Below the pieces are notes generated by a model. That model did no database searches. It was not told where the DNA came from and was given only the letters and a program-made list of their open reading frames with translations. Source: Pseudomonadota bacterium (lineage in GTDB: Bacteria > Desulfobacterota > Desulfobulbia > Desulfobulbales > JAGXFP01). Taken from it: DNA of 23,385 nt. The stretch lies in contig DAOVJK010000009.1 in the NCBI GenBank assembly GCA_030673265.1, positions 1-23,385 on the forward strand. The letters are read 5' to 3'. Made by a program: the position numbers and the translations under genes. Every line of letters begins with the position of its first letter. The first letter of the stretch is position 1. Below, one piece after another: positions 1 to 7,511 of the stretch.

Positions 1-585
1 AAGGGTACCGGTTTGCTCACTATCATATACAGCCACAGGGGTTTCAAGCAACTCAGTGTAAAAGCTCGCTTGAGCATTTGCGACCGACTCTCCCCACGAA
101 TTTATAGCAGCAACACGGTAAGTGTATGTCCCAGACGGCAAGGCACCTGGAGCAGCACCGAATGTAAGATTTCCAGGGATATCGGTAGCATGGCCCAGAC
201 CATCAAGGTTAGACGCTCTTTCACTCGTAAGTCTTGCCAGTAGAGTTGATACCCCCAGAGAATCACTTACCTCTGCATCTGTCTCAATATAGATCTCTCC
301 GCTCCCGATAAGAGTATCTGCGACAGGGGAAGGACTTGCCCCGGCCTGACGATAGATATAGGCCAGATATCTGCCGTCATCCCACGCCACACGACTTTCT
401 GACTTCTCGTACCGGCCCTTTATGGTAGCATCTTCTGTCATCGCCACATATGGATCCGCAGGAGCGGCAGCAAAATCCCCATCAGCATCATTCAACAGAT
501 AACCATCTACGTCCCTTTCAATTATGAGATAGACAGTTAATCCGGTATTTGACCAGTTAAGAGCTACTATTTTCGCATTTGCCAT
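1..585 (-). CDS. Virion/tail-fibre-associated protein with fibronectin-like segment (C-terminus outside window)
   Basis: An open frame of 195 codons starts with ATG at 585 and runs off the left edge without a stop. The start has an AGGA ribosome site overlapping the TAG stop of the upstream glycine-rich fibre gene, so the two are likely translationally coupled. Residues 1-75 look like a beta-rich N-terminal domain (WDDGRYLAYIYRQ). Residues about 115-130 hold LTSERASNLDGL, a helix pattern often seen in phage tail and fibre proteins. Residues 150-175 (GTYTYRVAAINSWGES) have the tyrosine/valine alternation and the AINSWGES turn typical of a fibronectin type III strand pair. It is the most distal gene of the head operon, where fibre and appendage genes usually lie. 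I infer a surface-exposed virion protein; its exact role and C-terminus are unknown. Confidence 0.75.
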   Translation of the reverse strand, partial: MANAKIVALNWSNTGLTVYLIIERDVDGYLLNDADGDFAAAPADPYVAMTEDATIKGRYEKSESRVAWDDGRYLAYIYRQAGASPSPVADTLIGSGEIYIETDAEVSDSLGVSTLLARLTSERASNLDGLGHATDIPGNLTFGAAPGALPSGTYTYRVAAINSWGESVANAQASFYTELLETPVAVYDSEQTGTL

Positions 586-591
586 ATCGTC

Positions 592-1743
592 CTACCAGGT
601 TACGATTATTAGACCAGATCCACCGTTGCCGCCCCAAGTTTGAGCGCTAACACCACCACCACCGCCGCCAGCAGCAGAGGCGCTATCAGCGCTAAGCCCT
701 CCCTGGGCAACAGAGCCGCCAGCAGCGCCAGGACCAAGATGTGATGCACCACCGCCGCCGCCAGAGTTTCCACTTCCTCCAGAGAACCATAAAGTTGACC
801 CACCGTTTGAAGAACTGACATCTCCACCTCCAAATACAGGGGCATATTCACCCCGACCACCACTGCCTGTTTCGATCATACCATTTATGGCTACACCACC
901 ACTCATGCCAGAGGCGCTAGCATATCCTCCATATCCACCTGGCCCACCTGAGCCATACATAACAAGGCGTTCTACTGTAGAATTTTCCCCATTACCGCCG
1001 GTCGTAGAATACGCATTATTACTGAGGCCACCGCTACCAACATACAAATCAAGCTCTTCCCCTCCTGTTACTGCGAGAGGAGCGTTCCATATAACCGTAC
1101 CGGCAGCACCACCGCCACCAGCTTTTATAGAATAGCCTGCACCACCAGCACCACCGCCACCAACAAGTGTAAAATACATTCTCACAACACCGGCAGGAAC
1201 AATCAGGACATGGGCTCCAGCGGTATCGTAAACTGTCATACCGGTAGCTCCACTCTCAGCTGCTACCGTATGGCTGTGCAAAAGATCGGCATTTCCACCA
1301 TTTACGAGGGCAGCGATAGAGTCTGCACTTGTCCCGCCCATCAAATGTCGCTTCAGGATTGCGCCAGCAATAATCTTCGCGTTTGTCACGCTTCCGTCCG
1401 GATGATCGATGGTTGTAGCATTAATATGGGAAGCCAGACCAGTTGCATAATTGATTACAGCCTGGTTAGACGTAATCGTTACCCATGCCGCGCCAGTATC
1501 ATATTGCAATTCAGCGGCAACGGAGGCAACCGTAAGAATATAAACCCGTCCCTTGAAACCAGCGGCAGGCCTTGAGGAAACAGGACCAACACCAAAGGTG
1601 TGTTCTCCGGTCAGAGCATGCTCAATGGCAGCAAACTCAATTAACTTGGCGGTGATAATCCGTATGGCATCGTCACCAAGACTTAATAGAGAATTTCCTG
1701 CAGGAGTTGTCGGGTCAAGATCGCCTAGTCCACCAGTCGTCAC
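592..1743 (-). CDS. Glycine-rich phage tail fibre/adhesin-like protein
   Basis: This 383-residue protein starts with GTG at 1743, 12 bases after the adaptor gene stop; the ribosome site (GGTGAT) is weak. The N-terminal half (about 1-165) is a mixed segment with VTNAKIIAGAILKRHLMGGTSADSI, resembling fibre shaft pieces. From about residue 165 there is a compact domain (SGATGMTVYDTAGAHVLIVPAG) and then long glycine/serine/alanine-rich runs such as GGGGAGGAGYSIKAGGGG, ending in SGLIIVTW. Glycine-rich C-terminal domains closing with a hydrophobic strand are typical of phage adhesins, in which polyglycine-type helices pack side by side and their loops contact the receptor. I infer a receptor-binding tip or fibre. 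The repeats are low-complexity and may vary between relatives. Confidence 0.75.
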   Translation of the reverse strand: MTTGGLGDLDPTTPAGNSLLSLGDDAIRIITAKLIEFAAIEHALTGEHTFGVGPVSSRPAAGFKGRVYILTVASVAAELQYDTGAAWVTITSNQAVINYATGLASHINATTIDHPDGSVTNAKIIAGAILKRHLMGGTSADSIAALVNGGNADLLHSHTVAAESGATGMTVYDTAGAHVLIVPAGVVRMYFTLVGGGGAGGAGYSIKAGGGGAAGTVIWNAPLAVTGGEELDLYVGSGGLSNNAYSTTGGNGENSTVERLVMYGSGGPGGYGGYASASGMSGGVAINGMIETGSGGRGEYAPVFGGGDVSSSNGGSTLWFSGGSGNSGGGGGASHLGPGAAGGSVAQGGLSADSASAAGGGGGGVSAQTWGGNGGSGLIIVTW

Positions 1744-1755
1744 ATTATCACCAAT

Positions 1756-2442
1756 TTAGTGTGAAGCATTTCTTTGAGGAGCTTGGCCGCCGCGCCGTGC
1801 TCTATAATCGGCCTCTTCCAAAGATGACTTGGCTATTTCATAACCGGCGAGCCAGGTCTTTATCCTCGGATCATCATTAGCGAGATATGTTGAGGCCTTA
1901 ATAAGAGTCGCATGTAGTAAGGCCTCCTCTGCATTGGTCAGCCACCAGTTGGTGCTGATGTCGGTAGTGAATGGTAGCTCTTTTCTATAAAAGGTGTATT
2001 CGAGAAGATATGCAGCATCGGCAGGAGCATCGAAAAGAAATGATCTTCCGCTTAAAGCGGTTATGCCCGTGTCCGGCAAACTTGCATCGGTTGTTTCCGC
2101 AATATTGATCCTTGCATATGTTTTTGGCATTCGTGCGTCAGTGTATGGCAGTCCATTATCTACAAAGTATTGCCATTCTTTTTTATTGAGAGGCGGGTGC
2201 TTAACGTGGCTATCGTCGGCAGATAAAAGCCGCGCTGACACCATCTCAATAAACCGATCGGGTTCAAGAAAGGACTGGGTATCCTGGGCAATGGCAATAT
2301 TTTGAACTGTCTGCATTGGTTCAAGACGCAGATCATTCTCAAGAAACTCCTGCCCATATCTGATCAATGACGGGATAATATGACTAAGATTGTCTTTATT
2401 CAACCAGTCGCCGACAACTTCCTTAAACTCAAGATATTTCAT
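1756..2442 (-). CDS. Head-tail adaptor protein (SU10-like adaptor)
   Basis: The protein has 228 residues and starts at ATG 2442, five bases from the preceding stop, with a weak GGGGT upstream. The pattern fits the SU10-type adaptor family of podoviruses: an N-terminal helix (MKYLEFKEVVGDWLNKDNL), a second helix with IPSLIRYGQEFLENDLR, a beta region around SFLEPDRFIEMVSARL, and a C-terminal helical hairpin containing WWLTNAEEALLHATLIKASTYL. Such adaptors form a ring under the portal and connect it to the tail. Family length is usually about 200-240 residues, which matches. Its place after capsid and before fibre genes agrees. The assignment rests on sequence pattern and position. Confidence 0.72.
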   Translation of the reverse strand: MKYLEFKEVVGDWLNKDNLSHIIPSLIRYGQEFLENDLRLEPMQTVQNIAIAQDTQSFLEPDRFIEMVSARLLSADDSHVKHPPLNKKEWQYFVDNGLPYTDARMPKTYARINIAETTDASLPDTGITALSGRSFLFDAPADAAYLLEYTFYRKELPFTTDISTNWWLTNAEEALLHATLIKASTYLANDDPRIKTWLAGYEIAKSSLEEADYRARRGGQAPQRNASH

Positions 2443-2446
2443 TTGA

Positions 2447-3265
2447 TTATTCTACCCCGAATTGGTCGATAAGTTGTATAACCTGGGTCTTGGCCGTTTC
2501 TAGACCAACATTGTGGTGCAACTTTTTACCGGCAAATTTCTCGAAAGCAAAGGCCTTGACCGCTTCAACGTCACCCATTTGAGAAACAGTGTCTTTCAAC
2601 TCCTGGATGTTATCCGCTTCAGCGTCATCGTCCTTCTTCTCATTGTCTGCCTTAGTTTCAAGGGCCACAGAATTAACCCCACCATCAGATACAGGCACGA
2701 TCTTAGATATTTCACCAAGCTCGTACTGGTCCGGATGCTTCAGGAGCATAACAGCCCGGCCATCTTCAACCATGATGGTCTCGCCTTTCTTCCAGGTCAG
2801 GCCGGTTTTATACAGGCCATCAGTGTAAGAGTCACGCTTGCCGATGTACTTGACAGGCATCCGGCCAACTTCCTTGGTCACCACCTTGTCAGCAATTTCC
2901 ATCTCTGGAATTGTCGCCATAGAGGTAATGATCGACTTCAGAATGTGGCTTTTTGCCTGTTGCTCAACAGACAACTCATCGTAGGCAACCAGTAAAGGAT
3001 GTGTCTTGAGGTCAACGCTCTTGTCCTCTGCAAATACCCAGTCATTAGCCAACATCTCAGCTACCCACTGGTTATGACCTTCCTCGACGGTAAGCTCTGG
3101 GTTTTTGAGATATCTTTCTACCGTGACAAGGACAATGGCCTGAAGATCTTCACCAGCCTCTTCCCATGAGAGGTGATAATCATCTCCCAATAGCCGCCCA
3201 TATGCGGCATAAGCCTCATATGCAACCCTGGCAATCTCTTTTTTTCGTTGGACACTTACAGACAT
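2447..3265 (-). CDS. RyR-domain protein of the head-tail module
   Basis: The protein has 272 residues. I chose the ATG at 3265 because a perfect AAGGAGG lies just upstream; the frame stays open to an ATG at 3298, but that one would place the ribosome site inside the gene. Residues 9-112 match the RyR repeat found in ryanodine receptors and in many phage and bacterial proteins: IARVAYEAYAAYGRLLGDD, SWEEAGEDLQ, a helix with NPELTVEEGHNQWVAEMLANDW, then HPLLVAYDELSVEQQAKSHI. Residues 137-182 (PVKYIGKRDSYTDGLYKTGL, then a strand and LLKHPDQYE) look like a small beta domain known from phage structural proteins. An acidic, charged linker (205-220) follows. Residues 230-272 form a helix-extended-loop-helix-like tail. 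Its place between the decoration protein and the adaptor suggests a virion or assembly role; the ligand of the RyR domain is unknown. Confidence 0.75.
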   Translation of the reverse strand: MSVSVQRKKEIARVAYEAYAAYGRLLGDDYHLSWEEAGEDLQAIVLVTVERYLKNPELTVEEGHNQWVAEMLANDWVFAEDKSVDLKTHPLLVAYDELSVEQQAKSHILKSIITSMATIPEMEIADKVVTKEVGRMPVKYIGKRDSYTDGLYKTGLTWKKGETIMVEDGRAVMLLKHPDQYELGEISKIVPVSDGGVNSVALETKADNEKKDDDAEADNIQELKDTVSQMGDVEAVKAFAFEKFAGKKLHHNVGLETAKTQVIQLIDQFGVE

Positions 3266-3285
3266 AATAAATTCCCTCCTTGAAA

Positions 3286-3310
3286 CCGGGCCACCCAATG
3301 GTAGGCCCGG
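3286..3310 (-). other. Intergenic RNA hairpin before the RyR-domain gene
   Basis: A 7-base-pair perfect stem (CCGGGCC at 3286-3292 with GGCCCGG at 3304-3310) is extended inward by ACC/GGT with one bulged base. It lies between the stop of the upstream gene and the ribosome site of the RyR-domain gene. On the minus strand only TTTC follows, so it is a poor terminator; it may protect or attenuate the mRNA. Confidence 0.55.
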
Positions 3311-3342
3311 CTGCAGGATTTACGGTTTATAGTAGCTGCCGA

Positions 3343-3825
3343 TTAAGGCTGGCCAGTCAGTTCACCATTAACCACGAAGTCTACAACACTGGCCTCGTCG
3401 GCCAAAGCTCCCTCATGGGTCCAGATGATATAGGCATCCTTTGGAAGGACTACCGGGGGGTTGGCCACCACCTTACGCAGAACGGCAGCAGCAGTCAAAA
3501 CGGTAGCTGTTGCGAAAAAATAATCATCGTCCTGGGGCACATTAGCGTCGTCGACACCATCGACATATTCAAAACCGATCTTACAGGCTGAGGCAGCCTT
3601 GAAAACATCAGAGATGATTAAATGCCAGTCTTCCAGGGTCATACCAGCAGGGAGGACACCGATCTGGACCTTGTCGGCAATTGCCAATGCAGTATCGTCG
3701 TCGCTATCCACAACTACACCTGACGCATTAAGCGTCATGTTGTGCTTAAACGAAGAGAGGTTCCCGTAAGGGGCACCGCCGAATCGTCGAGCGGTGTTAA
3801 TTTTGTTCTTTTTAATTGTGCTCAT
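3343..3825 (-). CDS. Putative capsid decoration or minor head protein
   Basis: The gene lies immediately downstream of the major capsid gene. Start ATG 3825 is preferred: AAGGAG lies nine bases upstream, whereas the alternative ATG at 3843 contains that ribosome site. The 160-residue product has a basic N-terminus (MSTIKKNKINTARRFGG), then an acidic, beta-rich body: VVVDSDDDTALAIADKVQIG, LPAGMTLEDWHLIISDVFKA, FEYVDGVDD, and a C-terminal DAYIIWTHEGALADEASVVD strand. No catalytic motif is visible. Small beta-rich proteins placed next to the capsid gene are often decoration (cementing) proteins, so this is an inference from position. I do not recognise the family. Confidence 0.65.
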   Translation of the reverse strand: MSTIKKNKINTARRFGGAPYGNLSSFKHNMTLNASGVVVDSDDDTALAIADKVQIGVLPAGMTLEDWHLIISDVFKAASACKIGFEYVDGVDDANVPQDDDYFFATATVLTAAAVLRKVVANPPVVLPKDAYIIWTHEGALADEASVVDFVVNGELTGQP

Positions 3826-3848
3826 AACAGTTAACTCCTTCAAAATTA

Positions 3849-3866
3849 GCCGGGTTTTACCCCGGC
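3849..3866 (-). other. Intergenic hairpin after the major capsid gene
   Basis: GCCGGG (3849-3854) pairs with CCCGGC (3861-3866) around a six-base loop. It lies between the capsid stop and the ribosome site of the next gene. The minus strand continues TAATTTTG, so it is at most a weak terminator; attenuation or mRNA protection is equally possible. Confidence 0.5.
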
Positions 3867-3896
3867 CTTTTAGGTTTTAGCCACGCGATCGCTTGA

Positions 3897-5177
3897 TTAT
3901 ACGCCAGCGATCTTAACAGCGGTGTCGATACACATTACACCGTAGTCAGTGTACTCCTCCTGCGGGCCGTGGTCCACAAGGAAGCGGGTTTTGCTCTTGC
4001 CGCCGATCATACCGATCAGGACTTCGAGCTTGTCGCCATGATCCAACTCTTTCTCGGACCAGAAAAACGGGTTACCGCTCTTGGAGTGCTTGCCATAGGC
4101 CTCAGCGAGAGCCTGTCCACCCAGAAGGATGGCACGGTCGACGGCGTAGCCGGTACCGAAGGCAGCCGGGACAAGATCCGTGGTGGTCTCGGTCTCGGTC
4201 GTATTAGCAGCACACCAGTTGATGGCATCGCCAGCGAAGAAGCGGATAGCCTTAGGCATCTTAATGATCAAGATACCGTTCCACAAACCAGCCTCACCCA
4301 TGAACAGCGGGTTATTCTTCGCCATGCTAGCCCGGGCCATGGCGTTAGCCTGGAAGGTCCGGAAGTTGGTGGACTGAACCAGGGAGGTGTACTGCTCGCT
4401 GGAGACCATCAAAACACGCATAGGCGCATCATTGGACATCTGGTCGCCCTCGAACTTAACCGGAGGAGGAGGGAGGGGCATACCGTCAAGCTTGGTACGC
4501 AGAGCATCGACAAGATCGATGTTCATAACATCAGTGGTGGCGATGGTGATTTCATTACCGCCAGCCTTGATACCCTCAATCCCGGTACCGGTACTCATAA
4601 AGTGCCGGTTCTTGGTGGGCGCCTTAACCGTATTGACAACGATCTCAGTGAAATCGCTATCAGCGGCAAGCGGCACAGCCCACTCGATGTCATCGGCGAA
4701 GCCTCGCGCGCCGGCCATATGAGTCAGACACAGCTGGTCCTCAAGCCGAGTCATGTAATTGTGACCCTGGGCCCGGGCCAAGCCGCGAAGCTCATGCGGG
4801 GTCCGTTGCTGGGTCATCTTGCCACCGGCAGAGATCGGGAAACGAGACTGGTTAATCCGCAGGGAGTCCTGGGAAAAGCTCATTTCCTTACCTTTACCCT
4901 CGGCAACTCGCTCACCCATGATCGGCTTACCGCTCATAGGATTGATGAGATCAAAGGTTACTTCGTCACCAGCCATCTTGGTAAGGTCCATACAGCGGAC
5001 AACCGGCATATCGTTTGGAGACTGAAAACGAAGCTTGCCTTCAGCGTCACTTTGCTGAGGAAGTTTGCCGGTAAGGCGGTTAAGAACTGTAGGCCGCTGC
5101 ATATTCATTGCAAAGAGGCCCGCTGACTGAATCTGTACGGCTTGAGGTGAGCCGTAAGGTACGGTAGTCTGTCCCAT
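3897..5177 (-). CDS. Major capsid protein (DUF4043 / N4-gp56-like)
   Basis: The product has 426 residues, the usual size for this HK97-fold capsid family. Start ATG 5177 has GGAG ten bases upstream. The N-terminus (MGQTTVPYGSPQAVQIQSAGLFA) and the segment GDEVTFDLINPMSGKPIMGE followed by SFSQDSLRINQSRFPISAGG are hallmark stretches of the DUF4043 (Phage_capsid_3) family. Later come RMLEDQLC-type helix sequence (residues about 140-155), MRVLMVSSEQYTSLVQS, and ILLGGQALAEAYGKHSK near the C-terminus, all typical of the family. It builds the icosahedral head and is expected to be the most abundant product of the operon. It lies directly after the scaffold gene, as usual. Hairpins flank it on both sides. 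Confidence 0.9.
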   Translation of the reverse strand: MGQTTVPYGSPQAVQIQSAGLFAMNMQRPTVLNRLTGKLPQQSDAEGKLRFQSPNDMPVVRCMDLTKMAGDEVTFDLINPMSGKPIMGERVAEGKGKEMSFSQDSLRINQSRFPISAGGKMTQQRTPHELRGLARAQGHNYMTRLEDQLCLTHMAGARGFADDIEWAVPLAADSDFTEIVVNTVKAPTKNRHFMSTGTGIEGIKAGGNEITIATTDVMNIDLVDALRTKLDGMPLPPPPVKFEGDQMSNDAPMRVLMVSSEQYTSLVQSTNFRTFQANAMARASMAKNNPLFMGEAGLWNGILIIKMPKAIRFFAGDAINWCAANTTETETTTDLVPAAFGTGYAVDRAILLGGQALAEAYGKHSKSGNPFFWSEKELDHGDKLEVLIGMIGGKSKTRFLVDHGPQEEYTDYGVMCIDTAVKIAGV

Positions 5178-5206
5178 TTTATTTACACTCCAAAGTTATA
5201 GCCTTT

Positions 5207-5218
5207 CCCGTTATCGGG
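5207..5218 (-). other. Short hairpin upstream of the capsid gene
   Basis: CCCG-TTAT-CGGG forms a four-pair stem with a tetraloop in the 56-base gap between the scaffold stop and the capsid start. It is short on its own. I note it because two further GC hairpins follow the capsid gene and the next one. Confidence 0.35.
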
Positions 5219-5233
5219 CGGCTGTGGTTTAAA

Positions 5234-6340
5234 TTACAAAGCGTTGGACATCATTTTTTCAATTTGCGCGATATCTTTCCCCGCAAATTTACCAACCAAG
5301 GCTTGGCCACTCATTGCTTTCATGGCGTCACCCTCATCGTGGTGTACGGCAGACCCGGCAGCGTCAGACAAACTTGCTGGCGGCTCGGCCTCGGTCCCCT
5401 TGAGCTTTTCAGCGGCAGCTTTCTTGGCGATTTCAGCAGCGGCCTTCTTTGCTGCCTCATCACCTTCCGTGCCTGCCGGGTATTTCTCAGGGTTTGCATC
5501 TTTGAACGTCTGAAACAATTCAACGACCTCACTTGTACTGCCAGTTTTAGTCACCTCCATGTAGCTCTTCTGGAGGAAAGAAGGTTGCTTCTCAATCCAT
5601 CCATTCAAATCCCCGCTCTCAATAATAGCTTCAAAGTCGGGGTGAGCATCCAAGACACCATTGAAGTGTGCAAGGTTGGCAGTCTCGGCAGAGCTGGCCT
5701 CAATCGGCTCGACCTTAGCGGTCAAACTGTTGATAGTTTCCTGCATCTCTGCAAGTTTGCCGCCTACCTCCGTGCCAACCAGAGCCATTACAGCTTCATG
5801 GATCTCGCCGTAATCCTCTTTAAAGTCAGCAAGAATTTTATCCTGCGCCTCACTGGTCCCGGCTTCAGCATCGATTTCCTTTGCCTTTTCCAGGTCAGTC
5901 TTCAATGTTTCCATGGCCGTGGCGTTCTCAGTGGCAAGCTTCTCCCACTTCGCAGCAGCTTCGCCGTTGTCCTTAGCCAGTTGCCGGCTTTTCTCCAACT
6001 CAGCGAAAGGAATGGTCGACTTCCCATCCTTTGCGATGATAACCGGTTCCTCGCCAGCAGCAGCTTTCTTCGCTGCCTCGGCAGCAGCCTTCTTGGTAGC
6101 ATCATCATCGGCAGCAGGTTCTTCCTTTTTGCCAGAAGCAAGGTCTTTGATGGATTGAGCGTCGGCCGCATCGCTCTTTTCCAGATCAGCAGCTTTTTCA
6201 GCTTCAGTTCTGGTATCGGCCTCTTGTTCCACCGTCTCAAACTTTCCAGCCAGGAAGTTCTGCATTTGCTCATCAGTCTGAGCATCGAACTCCGCAGGGT
6301 GATCCAGGAAATACAGGTCGTTCTTTACTAAATGTTTCAT
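5234..6340 (-). CDS. Scaffold-like protein
   Basis: From ATG 6340 the product has 369 residues. This start has GGAG nine bases upstream; an ATG at 6355 and a TTG at 6409 are in frame but less well supported. The N-terminus (MKHLVKNDLYFLDHPAEFDA) is followed by a highly charged, alanine- and lysine-rich, largely helical and coiled-coil protein. It contains two lysine/alanine runs (KKAAAEAAKKAAAGEEP and AAKKAAAEIAKKAAAEKLKG). The C-terminus is helical (MSGQALVGKFAGKDIAQIEK). Position between portal and capsid genes, low complexity and helical charge pattern are those of head scaffolding proteins, which guide procapsid assembly and then leave. The sequence itself evolves fast, so similarity searches may be weak; the call rests on composition and place. 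Confidence 0.75.
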   Translation of the reverse strand: MKHLVKNDLYFLDHPAEFDAQTDEQMQNFLAGKFETVEQEADTRTEAEKAADLEKSDAADAQSIKDLASGKKEEPAADDDATKKAAAEAAKKAAAGEEPVIIAKDGKSTIPFAELEKSRQLAKDNGEAAAKWEKLATENATAMETLKTDLEKAKEIDAEAGTSEAQDKILADFKEDYGEIHEAVMALVGTEVGGKLAEMQETINSLTAKVEPIEASSAETANLAHFNGVLDAHPDFEAIIESGDLNGWIEKQPSFLQKSYMEVTKTGSTSEVVELFQTFKDANPEKYPAGTEGDEAAKKAAAEIAKKAAAEKLKGTEAEPPASLSDAAGSAVHHDEGDAMKAMSGQALVGKFAGKDIAQIEKMMSNAL

Positions 6341-6421
6341 TTGTTCGGTCTCCATGACAGGTTGCCCTGCCCCACTTATCGCCGTGGCGCGGTATAGAGG
6401 GTTTATCAAAAAGGCGATGTA

Positions 6422-7153
6422 TTAATTATCACCAAGGTTAATCCAGGTCAGAGTCACAGTACCGTTCACGGTAATGGTGTCGTCGCCGGTTGAATCAGCA
6501 TCAGGGGCCGCAAAGTTCAGGAAAGCATTGATCGCAGTCGCCGTCCCGTCATGCAGCGCCTTCTCTGTAACTGTGGACTTACCAGCCATTGCCCCGGCAC
6601 TTGCGGTCAAGGTGCAGGCTGTTGATGGTATTAAGTCGGCCTCAGTAGTGAGAAGCGTGGCGTTATCGGTTGCAGTGGTAACTGTACCAACAGAGGCAAT
6701 CAATGAGGCATCGGCAGCCAACCCAGTAGCATCAGACACAATCGCCAGGCTGCTTGTACTACCAATATGATCGATGAGTCCTGCGGGGAGATCAAGCAGC
6801 TGGAGTGATCCGTGAGTCCCGGCAGCCCCGGCATCGGTCATCACGACATCAACATCGGTCAGAGTAAAGACTGTTTGATGCAGACCGCCTCCAATATTCG
6901 AATCGGCGACTGTAACACCGGCAGTGACGGACGCACCAGGCACATCACCGGCACCATCATCAGATACCCCAGACAAACCGAGCATGACATCCTTGAAGTC
7001 AGGACCGGCCACCACTTCCCAAGCCACAGTATCATTCTGGAATGAAAGGATAGCTGAATCCTCGACTATGACATACTGGTTAGCGACACATTGAACAGTG
7101 TTGCCGTTTCCAATGACTGCAGGTGCGATACCAAGCGATTTAACTAAATACAT
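6422..7153 (-). CDS. Beta-rich virion-type protein of unknown role
   Basis: The 243-residue product starts at ATG 7153 with a clear GGGAGGTAGGAAA ribosome site. It is rich in threonine, alanine, valine and glycine, has very few charged basic residues and no cysteine pairs except C22 and one later Cys. Repeated short strands (TAGVTVADSN, VFTLTDVDVVMTDAGAAG, DDTITVNGTVTLTWINLGDN) suggest a beta-sandwich or beta-helix exterior protein. It lies between portal/107-residue gene and the scaffold, where some podoviruses encode head fibres or decoration proteins. The family is not recognised; a structural role is inferred from neighbours and composition. Confidence 0.65.
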   Translation of the reverse strand: MYLVKSLGIAPAVIGNGNTVQCVANQYVIVEDSAILSFQNDTVAWEVVAGPDFKDVMLGLSGVSDDGAGDVPGASVTAGVTVADSNIGGGLHQTVFTLTDVDVVMTDAGAAGTHGSLQLLDLPAGLIDHIGSTSSLAIVSDATGLAADASLIASVGTVTTATDNATLLTTEADLIPSTACTLTASAGAMAGKSTVTEKALHDGTATAINAFLNFAAPDADSTGDDTITVNGTVTLTWINLGDN

Positions 7154-7187
7154 TTTCCTACCTCCCGTTTCACATTGTTAAACATCG

Positions 7188-7511
7188 TTACACGGCCATG
7201 GTCGCAGATGCCACAGCATCAGTACCGGTAATAGCCGTAAGATCCACCCGAATAAACATCCATGGGTAATCGATTCCCAGGATATCAGAATCAACATCAG
7301 CGTCATTCAACGCGATTGTCCCAATTGTATGCCAATTCTCTCCATCGTTGGAGCCGTACACTGGGACGGTAGCAGTTACGGCACCGGTCCCACTTACCAC
7401 GGCCTGGACCATGGCCTTGCCAACATTGCTCCATTGTCCGGAAAAGATCTCGCCGGTAACGGTTGCAGCGGCTTCCTTTGCAAAAAATGAAAAGGCTCTT
7501 GGCTTGTTCAT
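7188..7511 (-). CDS. Small beta-sandwich-like virion protein
   Basis: The 107-residue product starts at ATG 7511, which shares one base with the portal stop (TAATG) and has AAGGAGA eight bases upstream, so it is probably translated by coupling. The body (VTATVPVYGSNDGENWHTIG, then YPWMFIRVDLTAITGTDAVA) resembles the short discoidin- or jelly-roll-like domain that many phages encode for comparing replicate strands (VYGSNDGENWHTI pattern). It is likely a virion surface or decoration element. No enzyme motif is seen. The exact attachment site is unknown. Confidence 0.65.
   Translation of the reverse strand: MNKPRAFSFFAKEAAATVTGEIFSGQWSNVGKAMVQAVVSGTGAVTATVPVYGSNDGENWHTIGTIALNDADVDSDILGIDYPWMFIRVDLTAITGTDAVASATMAV

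Noticed and set aside
4578..4591. AATCCCGGTACCGG shared between the capsid gene and 22063-22076
   Set aside because: About one or two shared 14-base words are expected by chance between two places in a window of this size, and the capsid copy encodes normal protein.
3969..5126. A 385-codon plus-strand frame opposite the capsid gene
   Set aside because: It is the antisense of a strongly recognised capsid gene, has no ribosome site and no family-like sequence. Long antisense frames arise from the codon bias of such genes.
5264..6331. A 355-codon plus-strand frame opposite the scaffold gene
   Set aside because: It mirrors the low-complexity lysine/alanine gene; composition is leucine/serine/phenylalanine-rich as expected for its antisense, and there is no ribosome site.
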